Shown here: piece after piece, positions 16,402 to 24,842 of the stretch
Layout: each line of letters starts with the position of its first letter
Position numbering within the stretch: position 1 is the first letter of the stretch
Origin: Mumia flava
GTDB taxonomy: Bacteria; Actinomycetota; Actinomycetes; Propionibacteriales; Nocardioidaceae
Assembly: GCF_002797495.1 (NCBI RefSeq)
Contig: NZ_PGEZ01000001.1
Span: 2,418,001 to 2,482,000 of the forward strand
Reading direction: 5' to 3'
DNA length: 64,000 nucleotides
Made by a program: the position numbers and the translations under genes
The notes under the pieces: generated by a model
The model's database searches: none
What the model saw: the letters and a program-made list of their open reading frames with translations, nothing else
What the model was told of the DNA's origin: nothing

Positions 16402-16652
16402 CCTGAACAGGGGCGCGGCTGTGCGGCTCCACGACCGCGCTTCGCGAGGACCTACGTGCCTGCGTTCGGTACGCGCGTACGGAGATGCCTGCGTTCGGTA
16501 CGCGGAGCGGGTTCGTCCGCAGGCATGTGCGGTCCGTCCCGCGCAGCGCGTACGGAGGTGCCTGCGCTGCGCACGCCGGGGTGGTTCGTCTGCAGGCACC
16601 TGCATCCGCGTGGCGCAGACGCAGGCACGTACGGGCCGCGGGCCTGCTGCTT

Positions 16653-16670
16653 TGCGTTGCCGGCAACGCA
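16653..16670. repeat. 18-bp perfect palindrome, copy 1
   Basis: TGCGTTGCCGGCAACGCA, self-complementary across its full length. Both copies are followed by TC and then diverge. Confidence 0.85.
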
Positions 16671-16724
16671 TCGTGGTTCGTGGCACGGACGAATCGCGTG
16701 CCGTTGCGTTGCCCGGATCCCGTT

Positions 16725-16742
16725 TGCGTTGCCGGCAACGCA
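16725..16742. repeat. 18-bp perfect palindrome, copy 2
   Basis: Same 18 bp as 16653-16670. A partial copy (GCCGTTGCGTTGCC) lies between the two at about 16700-16713. Confidence 0.85.
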
Positions 16743-16762
16743 TCCGTACGGGCGACGACGCT

Positions 16763-16828
16763 ACGAATGACTCGCGACCGCGCCACGAATGACTCGCGAC
16801 CGCGCCACGAATGACTCGCGACCGCGCC
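16763..16828. repeat. Three tandem 22-bp units
   Basis: Three identical head-to-tail 22-bp units, each starting ACGAATGACTCGCGACC. The array ends 12 bp before the P450 stop codon (minus strand), so it lies in the 3' untranslated region of that operon. Confidence 0.9.
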
Positions 16829-16840
16829 AGGGGCGACTCG

Positions 16841-18217
16841 TCAGCGGGAGTGGAGGGTGACCGGGGCGCCGTGACGGGGGACGTGGGTGATGTTGCGGAC
16901 CATCACCGTCTCCTGCGCGTCGATCGTGACGCGGTAGCGGCTCAGGATCTCCCGCAGCGCCACCGTCCCCTCCATCAGCGAGAACCCGGCACCGATGCAG
17001 CGCCGCACCCCGCCGCCGAACGGGATCCAGGTGTTCGGGGCGATCTTGTCGTCGAGGAAGCGCCGGGGCCGGAAGCGGTGCGCGTCGTCGAAGTGGTCGT
17101 CGGAGAGGTGCGACATCCAGATCGACGGTGACACGACCGTTCCCGCCGGCAGCGTCCACGGGCCGATGGTCTGCTCGCGCGTGAGCCGGCGGGCGACCTG
17201 GTCGATCACGGGGTGCAGCCGCATCCCTTCCTTCAGGCACGCCTCCAGGAAGGTGTCGTCACCGGAGTCGGCGGCCCGCAGCGCCTCGGCCTGGACGTGC
17301 GGGTTCGCGCCGAGCTCGTGCAGCGTCCACGACAGGGCGGACGCGGTCGTCTCGTGCCCGGCGAGGAGCAGGGTCACGAGCTGGTCGCGGAGCTCCGGAT
17401 CCGTCAGGGGCGCCTCGTCGCCCGCGCCGTCGTCGCCGTCCCCGACCGCCAGCAGACGCGACAGCACGTCCTCGCGCTCGGCCAGGTCGCTCGCTGCGCG
17501 GCGTTCCGCGATCTCGGCGTAGATCAGCCCGTCCACGGCGCGCTGGTTGTCGAAGTACCGCCGCCACACGCCGTACCGGCGGAGCCTCGGGAAGACCCAG
17601 CCGAGGAACAGCCGGGGCGAGACCTGGACCATCCGCGCCACCCGGGGCCGCAGAGCCCTGAGTCGCGACTCGTCGGTCACGCCGAAGACGACCTGGAGGA
17701 TCACCTCGAGCGTGAAGGCGTTCATCCGCTCGTGCGTCGGCAGACGCTGTCCGTCCCGCCAGCGGTCGACCTCGGACTTCGCGATCGTCTCGACCAGGCC
17801 GCAGTAGCCGCGCAGCGCGGCGCCGTTGAACGCGGGCATCAGCAGGCTCCGGGCCCGCTTGTGCTCGGCCTCGTCGGTGAGCAGCACCGAGTGGTCGCCC
17901 ATCACGGGCTTGAGCACGACGTTGCCCTCGCCGGCGTGGAAGTCCGCCGGGTCGCCTGCGAACACCTGCTTGATCTGCTCGGTGTCGCTGATCACCACTA
18001 CCGTGCGGGGCCCCGGCAGGATCCGTACGGTGTGCGCCCGCCCGTACCTGCGCTCGAGATGGTGGCCGAACGCCTCCCGGAACCGGATGAACCCGATCGT
18101 CTGGGCCGCGGCAGGCCAGCGCGGTCCGGGCGGCAGCATCCCCGCCGGTCGAGCCTGTTCCCCCGCCGGTCGAGCCTGTTCCCCCGCCGGTCGAGCCTGT
18201 CGAGACCCCGTGCTCAT
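16841..18217 (-). CDS. Cytochrome P450
   Basis: 458 aa. The haem-binding loop FGGGVRRCIGAG has the thiolate ligand C407; the I-helix oxygen-binding motif AGHETTAS and an ExxR helix are present. Two starts are possible. The ATG at 18217 overlaps the monooxygenase stop (ATGA) and gives an N-terminal RQARPAG/EQARPAG repeat; the ATG at 18139 gives MLPPGPRWP, the usual beginning of this family. The repeat-encoded extension (residues 6-26) is therefore of doubtful function. Transcribed with the BVMO-type monooxygenase, so both probably act on one hydrophobic substrate. Confidence 0.9.
   Translation of the reverse strand: MSTGSRQARPAGEQARPAGEQARPAGMLPPGPRWPAAAQTIGFIRFREAFGHHLERRYGRAHTVRILPGPRTVVVISDTEQIKQVFAGDPADFHAGEGNVVLKPVMGDHSVLLTDEAEHKRARSLLMPAFNGAALRGYCGLVETIAKSEVDRWRDGQRLPTHERMNAFTLEVILQVVFGVTDESRLRALRPRVARMVQVSPRLFLGWVFPRLRRYGVWRRYFDNQRAVDGLIYAEIAERRAASDLAEREDVLSRLLAVGDGDDGAGDEAPLTDPELRDQLVTLLLAGHETTASALSWTLHELGANPHVQAEALRAADSGDDTFLEACLKEGMRLHPVIDQVARRLTREQTIGPWTLPAGTVVSPSIWMSHLSDDHFDDAHRFRPRRFLDDKIAPNTWIPFGGGVRRCIGAGFSLMEGTVALREILSRYRVTIDAQETVMVRNITHVPRHGAPVTLHSR
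18140..18208 (-). repeat. 21-bp tandem repeat at the P450 N-terminus
   Basis: Three head-to-tail 21-bp units on the plus strand (CCCCGCCGGTCGAGCCTGTT plus one base). The last unit leads into TCGAGACCCC. It is the same CCGGTCGAGCCTGTCGAGACC family as the array at 35346-35457. It lies precisely between the two candidate start codons of the P450 and is in frame. Confidence 0.85.
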
Positions 18218-19704
18218 GCCGAGACGCTAGCCCGCTCCCGGGCGCGCGTGAAGACGTAGTCGTGCTCGCGCACCTTGCGGGTGTCCCACCAGTACTGGAA
18301 CGTGAACTTCGGCCAGATCGTCCGGTTGTTGCCCTGGGAGTCGAGGTACCAGGAGGTGCAGCCGCCCTGGGTCCAGATCCCCTTCTTCACCCGGTGCTGG
18401 ATGTCGGCGTTGAACGCGTCCTGGGCCAGCCTGGTCGGTTCCATCGCGTCGGCACGCTGGCGCGCCATCTCGGTCAGCGACCGGATCACGTACTTCGCCT
18501 GCTGCTCGATCATGAAGACCACCGAGTTGTGGCCGAGCGCGGTGTTGGGGCCGAGCAGGAAGAACAGGTTCGGGAAGCGGTGCACGGTGATCCCGAGGTA
18601 CGTCTCCACGCCCTCGTCACGGAAGGTGGTCGCGAGATCGGCCCCGCCACGACCCTTGATGTCCAGGTAGTCGAACGCGTCGACGACGTGGAAGCCGGTG
18701 CCGTAGACGATCACGTCGGCCTCGTGCAGCACGCCGTCTCGGTCGACCACGCCCTCGGGGACGATCCGGTCGATCCCGGTGGTCTCCAGGGTCACGTCGT
18801 CGCGGTTGAAGGTCGGGTAGTACGTGTTGGACTGCAGCACCCGCTTGCAGCCCATCCGGTAGTCCGGGGTCAGCTTCGCGCGGGTCTCGGGGTCGGTGAC
18901 GCTGCGGGCGATGTGCCGCTCGACGATCTTCTCCGCCCAGCGCAGGAACGCCGGCACGTGCCCGTTGAACGTGATCGCCCGCGACTCCAGCGCCCAGTAG
19001 AGGGTGTCGCGGTACGCGCGGTTGAGGCCGGGGACGGCCTCCAGCGCCTTCTGCTTCCACGGGCCGATCGGCTTGTCGTTCTTCGGCAGCACCCACGGGG
19101 GGGTGCGCTGGAACAGCGTGAGGTGCTCGGTCTGCTCCGCGATGATCGGCACGAACTGGATCGCGCTCGCGCCGGTCCCGATCACCGCGACCCGCTTGCC
19201 GGTCAGGTCGACGGCGTGGTCCCACTGCGCCGAGTGGAACCGCGGCCCCGCGAAGGACTCGGCGCCGGCGATCTCGGGGATGTTCGGGATGTGGAGCCCG
19301 CCGACGCCGGAGACGACCACGCGGGCGTCGTACACGTCGCCGTCGCTGGTCCGCACCTCCCATCGGTTGCGCTCCTCGTCCCAGCGCGCCCCGGTGACCT
19401 CCTTGCCGAAGTGCACCCGCTTGCGTACGCCGCGTTGGTCGGCGACCTTGCGCATGTAGTCCCAGATCTCGGGCTGGGTGGAGAACGACTTCGACCAGGT
19501 CGGGTTGAGGTCGTAGGAGAAGGAGTACATGTGGCTCGGGATGTCGCACTCGCACCCCGGGTAGGTGTTGTCGCGCCACGTGCCGCCGACCTCGTCGGCC
19601 TTCTCGAGCACGACGAAGTCGTCGTAGCCGGCTTCCTCGAGCTTGATGGCGGTCCCCATGCCGGAGAAGCCCGTGCCGATGATGAGGATATCGTGGGAGA
19701 TCAC
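18214..19704 (-). CDS. Baeyer-Villiger-type flavin monooxygenase
   Basis: 496 aa. FAD motif GTGFSGMG (about 11-18) and NADPH motif VIGTGASAIQ flank the BVMO fingerprint FAGPRFHSAQWD (F-x-G-x3-H-x3-W-D). Such enzymes insert oxygen next to ketones using NADPH and O2. GTG start at 19704. A -35 TTGCAT / -10 TAGTAT pair (16-bp spacer) places transcription close to the GTG, and no Shine-Dalgarno is visible, so the mRNA may be leaderless. The TetR operator overlaps this promoter. Confidence 0.9.
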   Translation of the reverse strand: MISHDILIIGTGFSGMGTAIKLEEAGYDDFVVLEKADEVGGTWRDNTYPGCECDIPSHMYSFSYDLNPTWSKSFSTQPEIWDYMRKVADQRGVRKRVHFGKEVTGARWDEERNRWEVRTSDGDVYDARVVVSGVGGLHIPNIPEIAGAESFAGPRFHSAQWDHAVDLTGKRVAVIGTGASAIQFVPIIAEQTEHLTLFQRTPPWVLPKNDKPIGPWKQKALEAVPGLNRAYRDTLYWALESRAITFNGHVPAFLRWAEKIVERHIARSVTDPETRAKLTPDYRMGCKRVLQSNTYYPTFNRDDVTLETTGIDRIVPEGVVDRDGVLHEADVIVYGTGFHVVDAFDYLDIKGRGGADLATTFRDEGVETYLGITVHRFPNLFFLLGPNTALGHNSVVFMIEQQAKYVIRSLTEMARQRADAMEPTRLAQDAFNADIQHRVKKGIWTQGGCTSWYLDSQGNNRTIWPKFTFQYWWDTRKVREHDYVFTRARERASVSA

Positions 19705-19708
19705 GAGT

Positions 19709-19727
19709 CAGATACTAACGGTATCTG
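19709..19727. promoter_or_regulatory. TetR operator in the BVMO-tetR divergent region
   Basis: Perfect inverted repeat CAGATAC-TAACG-GTATCTG (7-bp arms, 5-bp spacer). It covers the predicted -10 region of the BVMO promoter and lies 60 bp before the tetR start. Repression of the BVMO-P450 operon by the adjacent TetR is the simple model. Confidence 0.75.
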
Positions 19728-19786
19728 GACTTGATGCAACACTCTTGATGTCACATTTTGCCTGGATCGGGTCGGAGGAGGAGTCG

Positions 19787-20398
19787 ATGGCCGTACGGAC
19801 GTCGGGATCGGTCACCCGGGCGCAGCGACAGGCGCAGACCCGTGCCGCGCTGGTCGAGACCGCGCGGCGGTTGTTCCTGGACGAGGGCTACGGCGTCACG
19901 ACGCTCGACCGGGTCGCGCTCGAGGCCGGCTACTCCAAGGGCGCGGTCTACTCGAACTTCAAGAGCAAGGAAGAGCTCGGCCTCGCCGTCCTCGACCAGA
20001 TCCACGCCGAGATGGTCACCGAGGTGATGGAGTCGCTGGCCGGCGCGGAGACGTACGAAGGTCTGCTGGCGGGATTCGGCGGATGGCTGCACCGGCGGCT
20101 CGGACAGCCCCGCTGGACCGCGCTCGAGGTCGAGTTCGCCGCCGTCGTGCGCCAGAGCCCGTACGTCGCGACGGAGCTGGCGACGCGGCACCGGCAGATC
20201 CGCGGCACGATCGCCGAGGTCCTGCGCAGCCTCGTGGCCGACGCGGGAGTGCGGCTCGCGCTGAGCCCGGAGCAGACCGCGACCGCGCTGCTCAGCCTCG
20301 GCATCGGCATGGGCGCGCAGCGCTCGCTCGATGCGGACGTCGACGTCGAGGCGTTCACCGGCACGATGCGTACGCTGCTCCTGCCCCCCGCCGGCTGA
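19787..20398 (+). CDS. TetR-family repressor
   Basis: 203 aa. The N-terminal helix-turn-helix (about residues 15-60: ETARRLFLDEGYGVTTLDRVALEAGYSKGAVYSNFKSKEEL) is typical of TetR. The ligand domain is all-helical. Start chosen at the ATG at 19787 because GGAGGAGGAG precedes it; the frame is open further upstream without a ribosome binding site. Divergent from BVMO-P450 and most likely their repressor. Confidence 0.9.
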   Translation: MAVRTSGSVTRAQRQAQTRAALVETARRLFLDEGYGVTTLDRVALEAGYSKGAVYSNFKSKEELGLAVLDQIHAEMVTEVMESLAGAETYEGLLAGFGGWLHRRLGQPRWTALEVEFAAVVRQSPYVATELATRHRQIRGTIAEVLRSLVADAGVRLALSPEQTATALLSLGIGMGAQRSLDADVDVEAFTGTMRTLLLPPAG

Positions 20399-20411
20399 GC
20401 CGCGCAGGCCT

Positions 20412-21080
20412 TCAGGGCCGCGGCGTAGCGATCCGCCATACGATCCCCGCCACCAGGAGCGCCCCGCCGAGCAGCCCGGCACCGATCGCCGCGATGATCG
20501 CGACCGCTGCGCCCCCGACGTAGGCGAAGAACGATCCGAAGATCGACCCTGACTGGTGACCTTCGGTGACCACGAACCCGCTGGCGCTCTCGAACGCGTT
20601 CCCGCCGACCGTCACCTCGCACGTCCCGTCGGAGACGGGTTCGAAGTCGATCACCGACGCCGCGGAGAACATCCCCGAGGTGGTCCGTCCGGCCACCATG
20701 ACGGAGGACACCGGAGGCTCCTCGCCGTCGTCGCAGCGCACGGCGATCGCGTCCTGGGCCACCCAGCCGAGGCCGTCGGCGGCGTCCCCGGTGGACCACA
20801 CGGTGTACGTCGTGCCGCCCCGCACCTCGAGGCTCGCGCTCCCCGGAACCGCTCCGCTCGCGAGCGCGGCCGCGCCCGGTGCGCCACCGCTCGTGACGAT
20901 GCCGGTCGGGACCGATTTCGCGAGGAGGAGCACACCGCCGATGCCCGAGAACAGCGCGAGCACGAGGAGCAGGACTCCCGACGCGATCAGCAGGGTCGGG
21001 CCGCGCGCCGAGCGGTTCCGGCCTCCGGGTGAAGGAGCGCCTGGGGTGGGGTACGGCGTGGGCGAGGGGAGGTCGGACAC
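20412..21080 (-). CDS. Small membrane protein with extracytoplasmic domain, unknown function
   Basis: 222 aa from a GTG at 21080 (VSDLPSPTPYPT); an ATG at 21110 would add ten residues. Pro-rich cytosolic N-terminus, one helix (LLIASGVLLLVLALFSGIGGVLLLA), then an outside domain of about 110 residues with two Cys (VRCDDGE and GTCEV) that may pair. A C-terminal helix and short tail follow. No recognised family. A decayed relative lies just upstream. Confidence 0.65.
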   Translation of the reverse strand: MSDLPSPTPYPTPGAPSPGGRNRSARGPTLLIASGVLLLVLALFSGIGGVLLLAKSVPTGIVTSGGAPGAAALASGAVPGSASLEVRGGTTYTVWSTGDAADGLGWVAQDAIAVRCDDGEEPPVSSVMVAGRTTSGMFSAASVIDFEPVSDGTCEVTVGGNAFESASGFVVTEGHQSGSIFGSFFAYVGGAAVAIIAAIGAGLLGGALLVAGIVWRIATPRP

Positions 21081-21223
21081 GCTCCGGACGCTAGCAGCGC
21101 GGTGGGTCACCCTCGGCCCGGACGAGTGTCGTCCGTCGGCTCTGCGCGGCCACCAGCCAGACGCTCCTGCCCATCAGCAGCCGAAGCCGAGCCGGGGCTG
21201 CCCACGGCGCCCGTCGAGACCAG

Positions 21224-21578
21224 TCAAGCGACGAACGCGAAGGTGAGGAACGCGCCGAAGTCCTCGCTCTCGGTGACGACGAATCCCGCGATTGTGGGTT
21301 GAAGGTGGTCTCGTCGCGGTCACCGACAGGATCACCGATCCCGGGGCGGGTCCTCGGGAGAGCGCCTCGGACGCGGGGGACCCGCCGAGGTCGACGCTCT
21401 CGGTCGGGAACGCGCGCTCGAGCACGAAGCCCACCGCGGACGTGAGTGCGAGCGAGCCGGTCAGGAGCAACCCTCCGAGCACGACGAGCACGACCGCCCC
21501 GCGCGGGTCGCGGTGCGACCGCCGAGCCGGAGGTGGGGCGGCGGCGTACGGTGCGGCCGGTGGGGGAAGATCGGGCAC
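21224..21578 (-). pseudogene. Decayed paralogue of the 20412-21080 membrane protein
   Basis: The frame from 21578 encodes a Pro-rich start, one membrane helix and GSVILSVTA, matching the order in the neighbour. It then runs into unrelated Arg-rich sequence. In another frame just after, the strand encodes FVVTESEDFGAFLTFAFVA and a stop, matching FVVTEGHQSGSIFGSFFAYVG of the neighbour. So the middle of the outside domain is deleted and the frame is shifted. A tandem duplication followed by decay explains this. Confidence 0.65.
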
Positions 21579-21631
21579 GGCCGGACAGTAGCAAGCGCCG
21601 CCCGCCCGCGTAGCGACTTCGAGGAGGAACG

Positions 21632-22336
21632 GTGAGCGATCCGTACGCCGCCGTCTCGGCGCTCGGCCCGTACTTCGCCCTCGCGTCGGCGCCCGAGCCG
21701 ACCGCCCCGTCCGGCATCTGGCGCCCGCTCTCCGACCTGCTCCGTGACGACGGGTTCGACGACCGGGTCGCCTACACCCGGGCGTACCTCGCCGGAGTCG
21801 CGCGCTCCGACGTCGAGGTCAGGGTCGCCGCGTCGACGATGTCGTTGGGGCTGTTCGCGCGACTCCTGTCGCCGGGGCTCGGCGCCGCAGCGCTCGGCGT
21901 CGCGCTCCCGCCGCTGCTGCCCGACTCGACGCTGACCCGGACGTTCGAGACCGGACCCTGGCCGCTCGCGGCCACCGCTTCCACGTCGCCGAAGGTCGCC
22001 GCGGACGACCCCGTACCCGCGCTGAGCGACACCCTCGCGGGCACCGTCGCCCCGATCGTCGAGCGCCTTGCCGAGAGGTACGCCGTGTCGCGGACCGTGC
22101 TGCGCGGCAACGCGGCATCCGCGCTGTTCGGCGCAGTCGCGGCCCTGCGGGCGACGCGCCCCGACCTCGTCGACCGGGCGCACCAGGTGGCGCGAACGCT
22201 GCTGCAGTCGGCCGATCTGCTCAACGGCACCGGGGAGGTGACGGCGAGCGGGTTCGTACGGCGCTCGTGCTGCCTGTACTACCGCATTCCCGGCGGCGGC
22301 TACTGCGGCGACTGCGTCCTCGTCCCGCGCACCTGA
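21632..22336 (+). CDS. FhuF-like (2Fe-2S) protein
   Basis: 234 aa, GTG start with GAGGAGGAAC upstream. The C-terminus carries the FhuF-type ligand set C213-C214-x10-C225-x2-C228 (SCCLYYRIPGGGYCGDC), which binds a [2Fe-2S] cluster in siderophore-iron reductases. No siderophore genes lie nearby, so reductase activity toward ferric siderophores is a family-based inference. Confidence 0.85.
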   Translation: MSDPYAAVSALGPYFALASAPEPTAPSGIWRPLSDLLRDDGFDDRVAYTRAYLAGVARSDVEVRVAASTMSLGLFARLLSPGLGAAALGVALPPLLPDSTLTRTFETGPWPLAATASTSPKVAADDPVPALSDTLAGTVAPIVERLAERYAVSRTVLRGNAASALFGAVAALRATRPDLVDRAHQVARTLLQSADLLNGTGEVTASGFVRRSCCLYYRIPGGGYCGDCVLVPRT

Positions 22337-22392
22337 TTCGACGGCCTTCCCACCGAACTGCCGCCCGAGTTCGGTGGGGAACCCGTCGAATC
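22335..22392. repeat. GATTCG-type intergenic hairpin, copy 1
   Basis: Long stem starting at the fhuF-like stop codon. GATTCGACGG pairs with CCGTCGAATC and TTCCCACCGAACT pairs with AGTTCGGTGGGGAA around a 7-nt loop. Same architecture as the hairpins at 24096 and 60772. It likely works as a terminator here. Confidence 0.8.
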
Positions 22393-22423
22393 GGGGACGA
22401 CTCGCTCGCGTACGGTCGGGCAG

Positions 22424-24088
22424 ATGGAGCGTGAGCCGCGAACCCCGACGCCGATCGACGAGCTCGCCGAGCGCTGGCTCGACCAGCTGCTCGACCTGGT
22501 CCCCGAGCTGCACGTCGAGCTCGGCCGCCCTGGACGCGAGGGCGCGTACGCCGACCTGTCCCCGGACGGCCACGCCGCGCGGGACCTCGCGACACGGCGG
22601 ACACTGACGGCCGTACGGGCTGCCGAGCCGACGGACGCGGTCGACCGGATCACGCGGGCCGAGCTGATCCGGACCCTCGAGCTGGAGGCGGAGCAGCACG
22701 ACGCCGGGTTCTGGATGGCCGACCTCAACGTGCTGGCGTCACCGGCCCAGGGTCTGCGCGAGATCTTCGACCTGATGCCCACCGACACGACGGAGCACTG
22801 GGAGCACGTCGCCGACCGGATGCACCGGCTGCCGTCGGCGATGGCCGGGTACGTCGCGTCGCTGCGCGCCGGAATCCGCTCGGGCACGACGCCGGCGATC
22901 CGGCAGGTCGAGGCCGTCGCGGCGCAGGCGGAGCGGCACGCCGACCCGGTCCACGGGTTCTTCGGACGGACGGCCTCGTCCCCGAAGGCACCGGACGAGC
23001 TGCGCGGCCACCTGCGCGACGGCGCCGAGCGCGCCGCCGGAGCGTACGCCCACCTGCGGCGGTTCCTGCGCGATGAGCTCGCGCCGCACGCGCGGCGGGA
23101 GGACGCGGTCGGGCGTGACTGGTACGCACTGGCGTCCCGCGGGTTCGTCGGCGTCGAGATCGACCTCGAGGAGACCTACGCCTGGGGCGTCGAGGAGCTC
23201 GCACGGATGGTGTCCGAGCAGGAGGCGGCCGCGGACGCGATCCTGCCCGGCGCCGGCGTGAAGGAGGTCGTGGCGCACCTCGAGTCCGACCCGGGGCGGC
23301 GCCTGCACGGGACCGATGCGCTCCAGGCCTGGATGCAGCGGGTGAGCGACCGCGCCGTGGACGATCTCGGCGCGATGCACTTCGAGATCCCGGAGCCGGT
23401 GCGTCGGCTGGAGTGCCGGATCGCGCCGACGCAGGAGGGCGGGATCTACTACACCGGACCGAGCGAGGACTTCACCCGCGCCGGGCGGATGTGGTGGAGC
23501 GTGCCCGAGGGTGTCGACGCGTTCGACCCGTGGCGCGAGCTGACGACGGTGTACCACGAGGGAGTGCCGGGGCATCACCTCCAGATCGGACTCGCGACCT
23601 ACAACAGCGGGCAGCTGAACGGCTGGCGCCGCCTGAACTGGAACTCCGGCCACGGCGAGGGCTGGGCGCTGTACGCGGAGCGGCTGATGGCCGACCTCGG
23701 CTACCTCGACGACCCGGCGGACCGGCTCGGCATGCTCGACGGGCAGCGGATGCGTGCGGCCCGGGTCGTCGCGGACATCGGCGCCCACCTGCGCCTGGAG
23801 AAGCCTGACGGTTCCGGACGCTGGACCGGCGAGGACGTCTTCCCCTTCATGCTGGAGCACGTCAACATGAACGAGCCGTTCGTGCGGTTCGAGTCCGACC
23901 GTTACCTCGGCTGGGCGGGCCAGGCACCGTCGTACAAGGTCGGCCAGCGGCTCTGGGAGCAGCTGCGCGACGCGTGGGTCGCGGAGCACGGGCCCGAGCT
24001 GAAGGCGTTCCACGCCGAGGCGCTCGGTGTCGGCAGCATCGGCCTCGGCACGCTCCGTACGGCACTCCTCGACCCCTCCGCCCTCTAG
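22424..24088 (+). CDS. DUF885-family metallopeptidase-like protein
   Basis: 554 aa, normal for DUF885. The zinc-site motif H378-E-x-V-P-G-H383-H is present, with the GEGWALYAERL segment downstream that supplies another conserved Glu. No signal peptide, so probably cytosolic. Members are linked to carboxypeptidase-like activity, but the natural substrate is not known. Confidence 0.88.
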   Translation: MEREPRTPTPIDELAERWLDQLLDLVPELHVELGRPGREGAYADLSPDGHAARDLATRRTLTAVRAAEPTDAVDRITRAELIRTLELEAEQHDAGFWMADLNVLASPAQGLREIFDLMPTDTTEHWEHVADRMHRLPSAMAGYVASLRAGIRSGTTPAIRQVEAVAAQAERHADPVHGFFGRTASSPKAPDELRGHLRDGAERAAGAYAHLRRFLRDELAPHARREDAVGRDWYALASRGFVGVEIDLEETYAWGVEELARMVSEQEAAADAILPGAGVKEVVAHLESDPGRRLHGTDALQAWMQRVSDRAVDDLGAMHFEIPEPVRRLECRIAPTQEGGIYYTGPSEDFTRAGRMWWSVPEGVDAFDPWRELTTVYHEGVPGHHLQIGLATYNSGQLNGWRRLNWNSGHGEGWALYAERLMADLGYLDDPADRLGMLDGQRMRAARVVADIGAHLRLEKPDGSGRWTGEDVFPFMLEHVNMNEPFVRFESDRYLGWAGQAPSYKVGQRLWEQLRDAWVAEHGPELKAFHAEALGVGSIGLGTLRTALLDPSAL

Positions 24089-24095
24089 CGCGCCC

Positions 24096-24153
24096 GATTC
24101 GACGGATTCACCACCGAACCGAGACACCGGATCGGTGGGAAACGCGTCGAATC
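24096..24153. repeat. GATTCG-type intergenic hairpin, copy 2
   Basis: GATTCGACG pairs with CGTCGAATC at the ends. Inner arms CACCGAACC and GGATCGGTGG pair imperfectly. It occupies the gap between convergent genes, as expected of a bidirectional terminator, and is followed by GTGGGC as in copy 3. Confidence 0.8.
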
Positions 24154-24159
24154 GTGGGC

Positions 24160-24738
24160 TCAGCCACGGTCGACCCGGTACCAGAGGTTCGTGACGTCGC
24201 CGGCGAAAGAGCGCTCGACCTCCGTCAGCCGGTACGGGCGGTCGGCCGGGAGCGACAGCGCCCGCACCGACCCGCCGAGCAGGACCGGTGCCACGTGCAG
24301 CAGGACCTCGTCGAGCATCCCGGCCATCAGCAGGCGCGCTGCGGTCGTCGGGCCGAGCACCGCGACGTCGCCGCCGGCGGCCCGTTCGATCGCGTGGCCC
24401 GCGGCCGCCCGGATGTCGCCGCCGATCTTCTCGTAGCCCTCGACGGGGGCCGGGTCGCCCTCGTGGGTGTGCACGACCATCGGCCCGCGCCACGCGCCGC
24501 CGTACGGGGTCCCCTCCTCGCTGCTCGCCGGCCGGGTGTCGGTGTCGCGCGCGGCCGTGACGGCCGGAGTCCCGTGGAAGGTGCCCCCGCCGATCAGCAG
24601 GGCGCCGATGCGGTCCAGCAGGCGGTCCACCGGCTCGTTCGGGCCGCCGGCGAACCCCCGCACCCAGCTCATGTCGCCGCCCGGCCCCGCCACGTAGCCG
24701 TCCAGCGACATCGTCGCGTGGTAGATCACCTTCGTCAT
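24160..24738 (-). CDS. RibD C-terminal/dihydrofolate reductase-like protein
   Basis: 192 aa. It starts KVIYHATMSLDGYVAGPGGDMSWV and contains GGGTFHGTP and AAGGDVAVLGPTTAARLLMAGMLDE, standard for the RibD_C oxidoreductase family. These stand-alone proteins are NADPH-dependent reductases of unknown substrate; it is unlikely to be the housekeeping DHFR. Confidence 0.85.
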   Translation of the reverse strand: MTKVIYHATMSLDGYVAGPGGDMSWVRGFAGGPNEPVDRLLDRIGALLIGGGTFHGTPAVTAARDTDTRPASSEEGTPYGGAWRGPMVVHTHEGDPAPVEGYEKIGGDIRAAAGHAIERAAGGDVAVLGPTTAARLLMAGMLDEVLLHVAPVLLGGSVRALSLPADRPYRLTEVERSFAGDVTNLWYRVDRG

Positions 24739-24842
24739 CGTGCGCCCCTGCCGTCGTGGTCGTGGTGCTGTACCGACGTCTCGGGGCGCACGAACTCATC
24801 GGCGCCGCGACGGGGAGGGTCCGCCCCGCCTAGGGTGAGGCC

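Larger units (their letters stand above)
16402..16840. repeat. Repeat-rich gene-free interval
   Basis: No convincing gene. The interval contains several degenerate copies of a GTGCCTGCG / GTACGGAG motif (16450-16640), two identical 18-bp palindromes, and a 22-bp triplicate next to the P450 stop. All small open frames here are unlike the neighbouring genes in composition and have no ribosome binding site. The layered repeats suggest a replication-slippage hotspot or remains of small palindromic elements. Confidence 0.7.

Noticed and set aside
16372-16792. Small Arg/Cys-rich open frames in the repeat-rich gap
   Set aside because: No ribosome binding site, composition unlike neighbours, and overlapping frames on both strands made by the repeats.
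16763-16828. Possible CRISPR array
   Set aside because: The 22-bp units are directly abutting with no spacers, and no cas genes are present.
24160-24738. Housekeeping dihydrofolate reductase (folA)
   Set aside because: The sequence is of the RibD_C stand-alone class, has no thyA neighbour and lies away from the fol operon.
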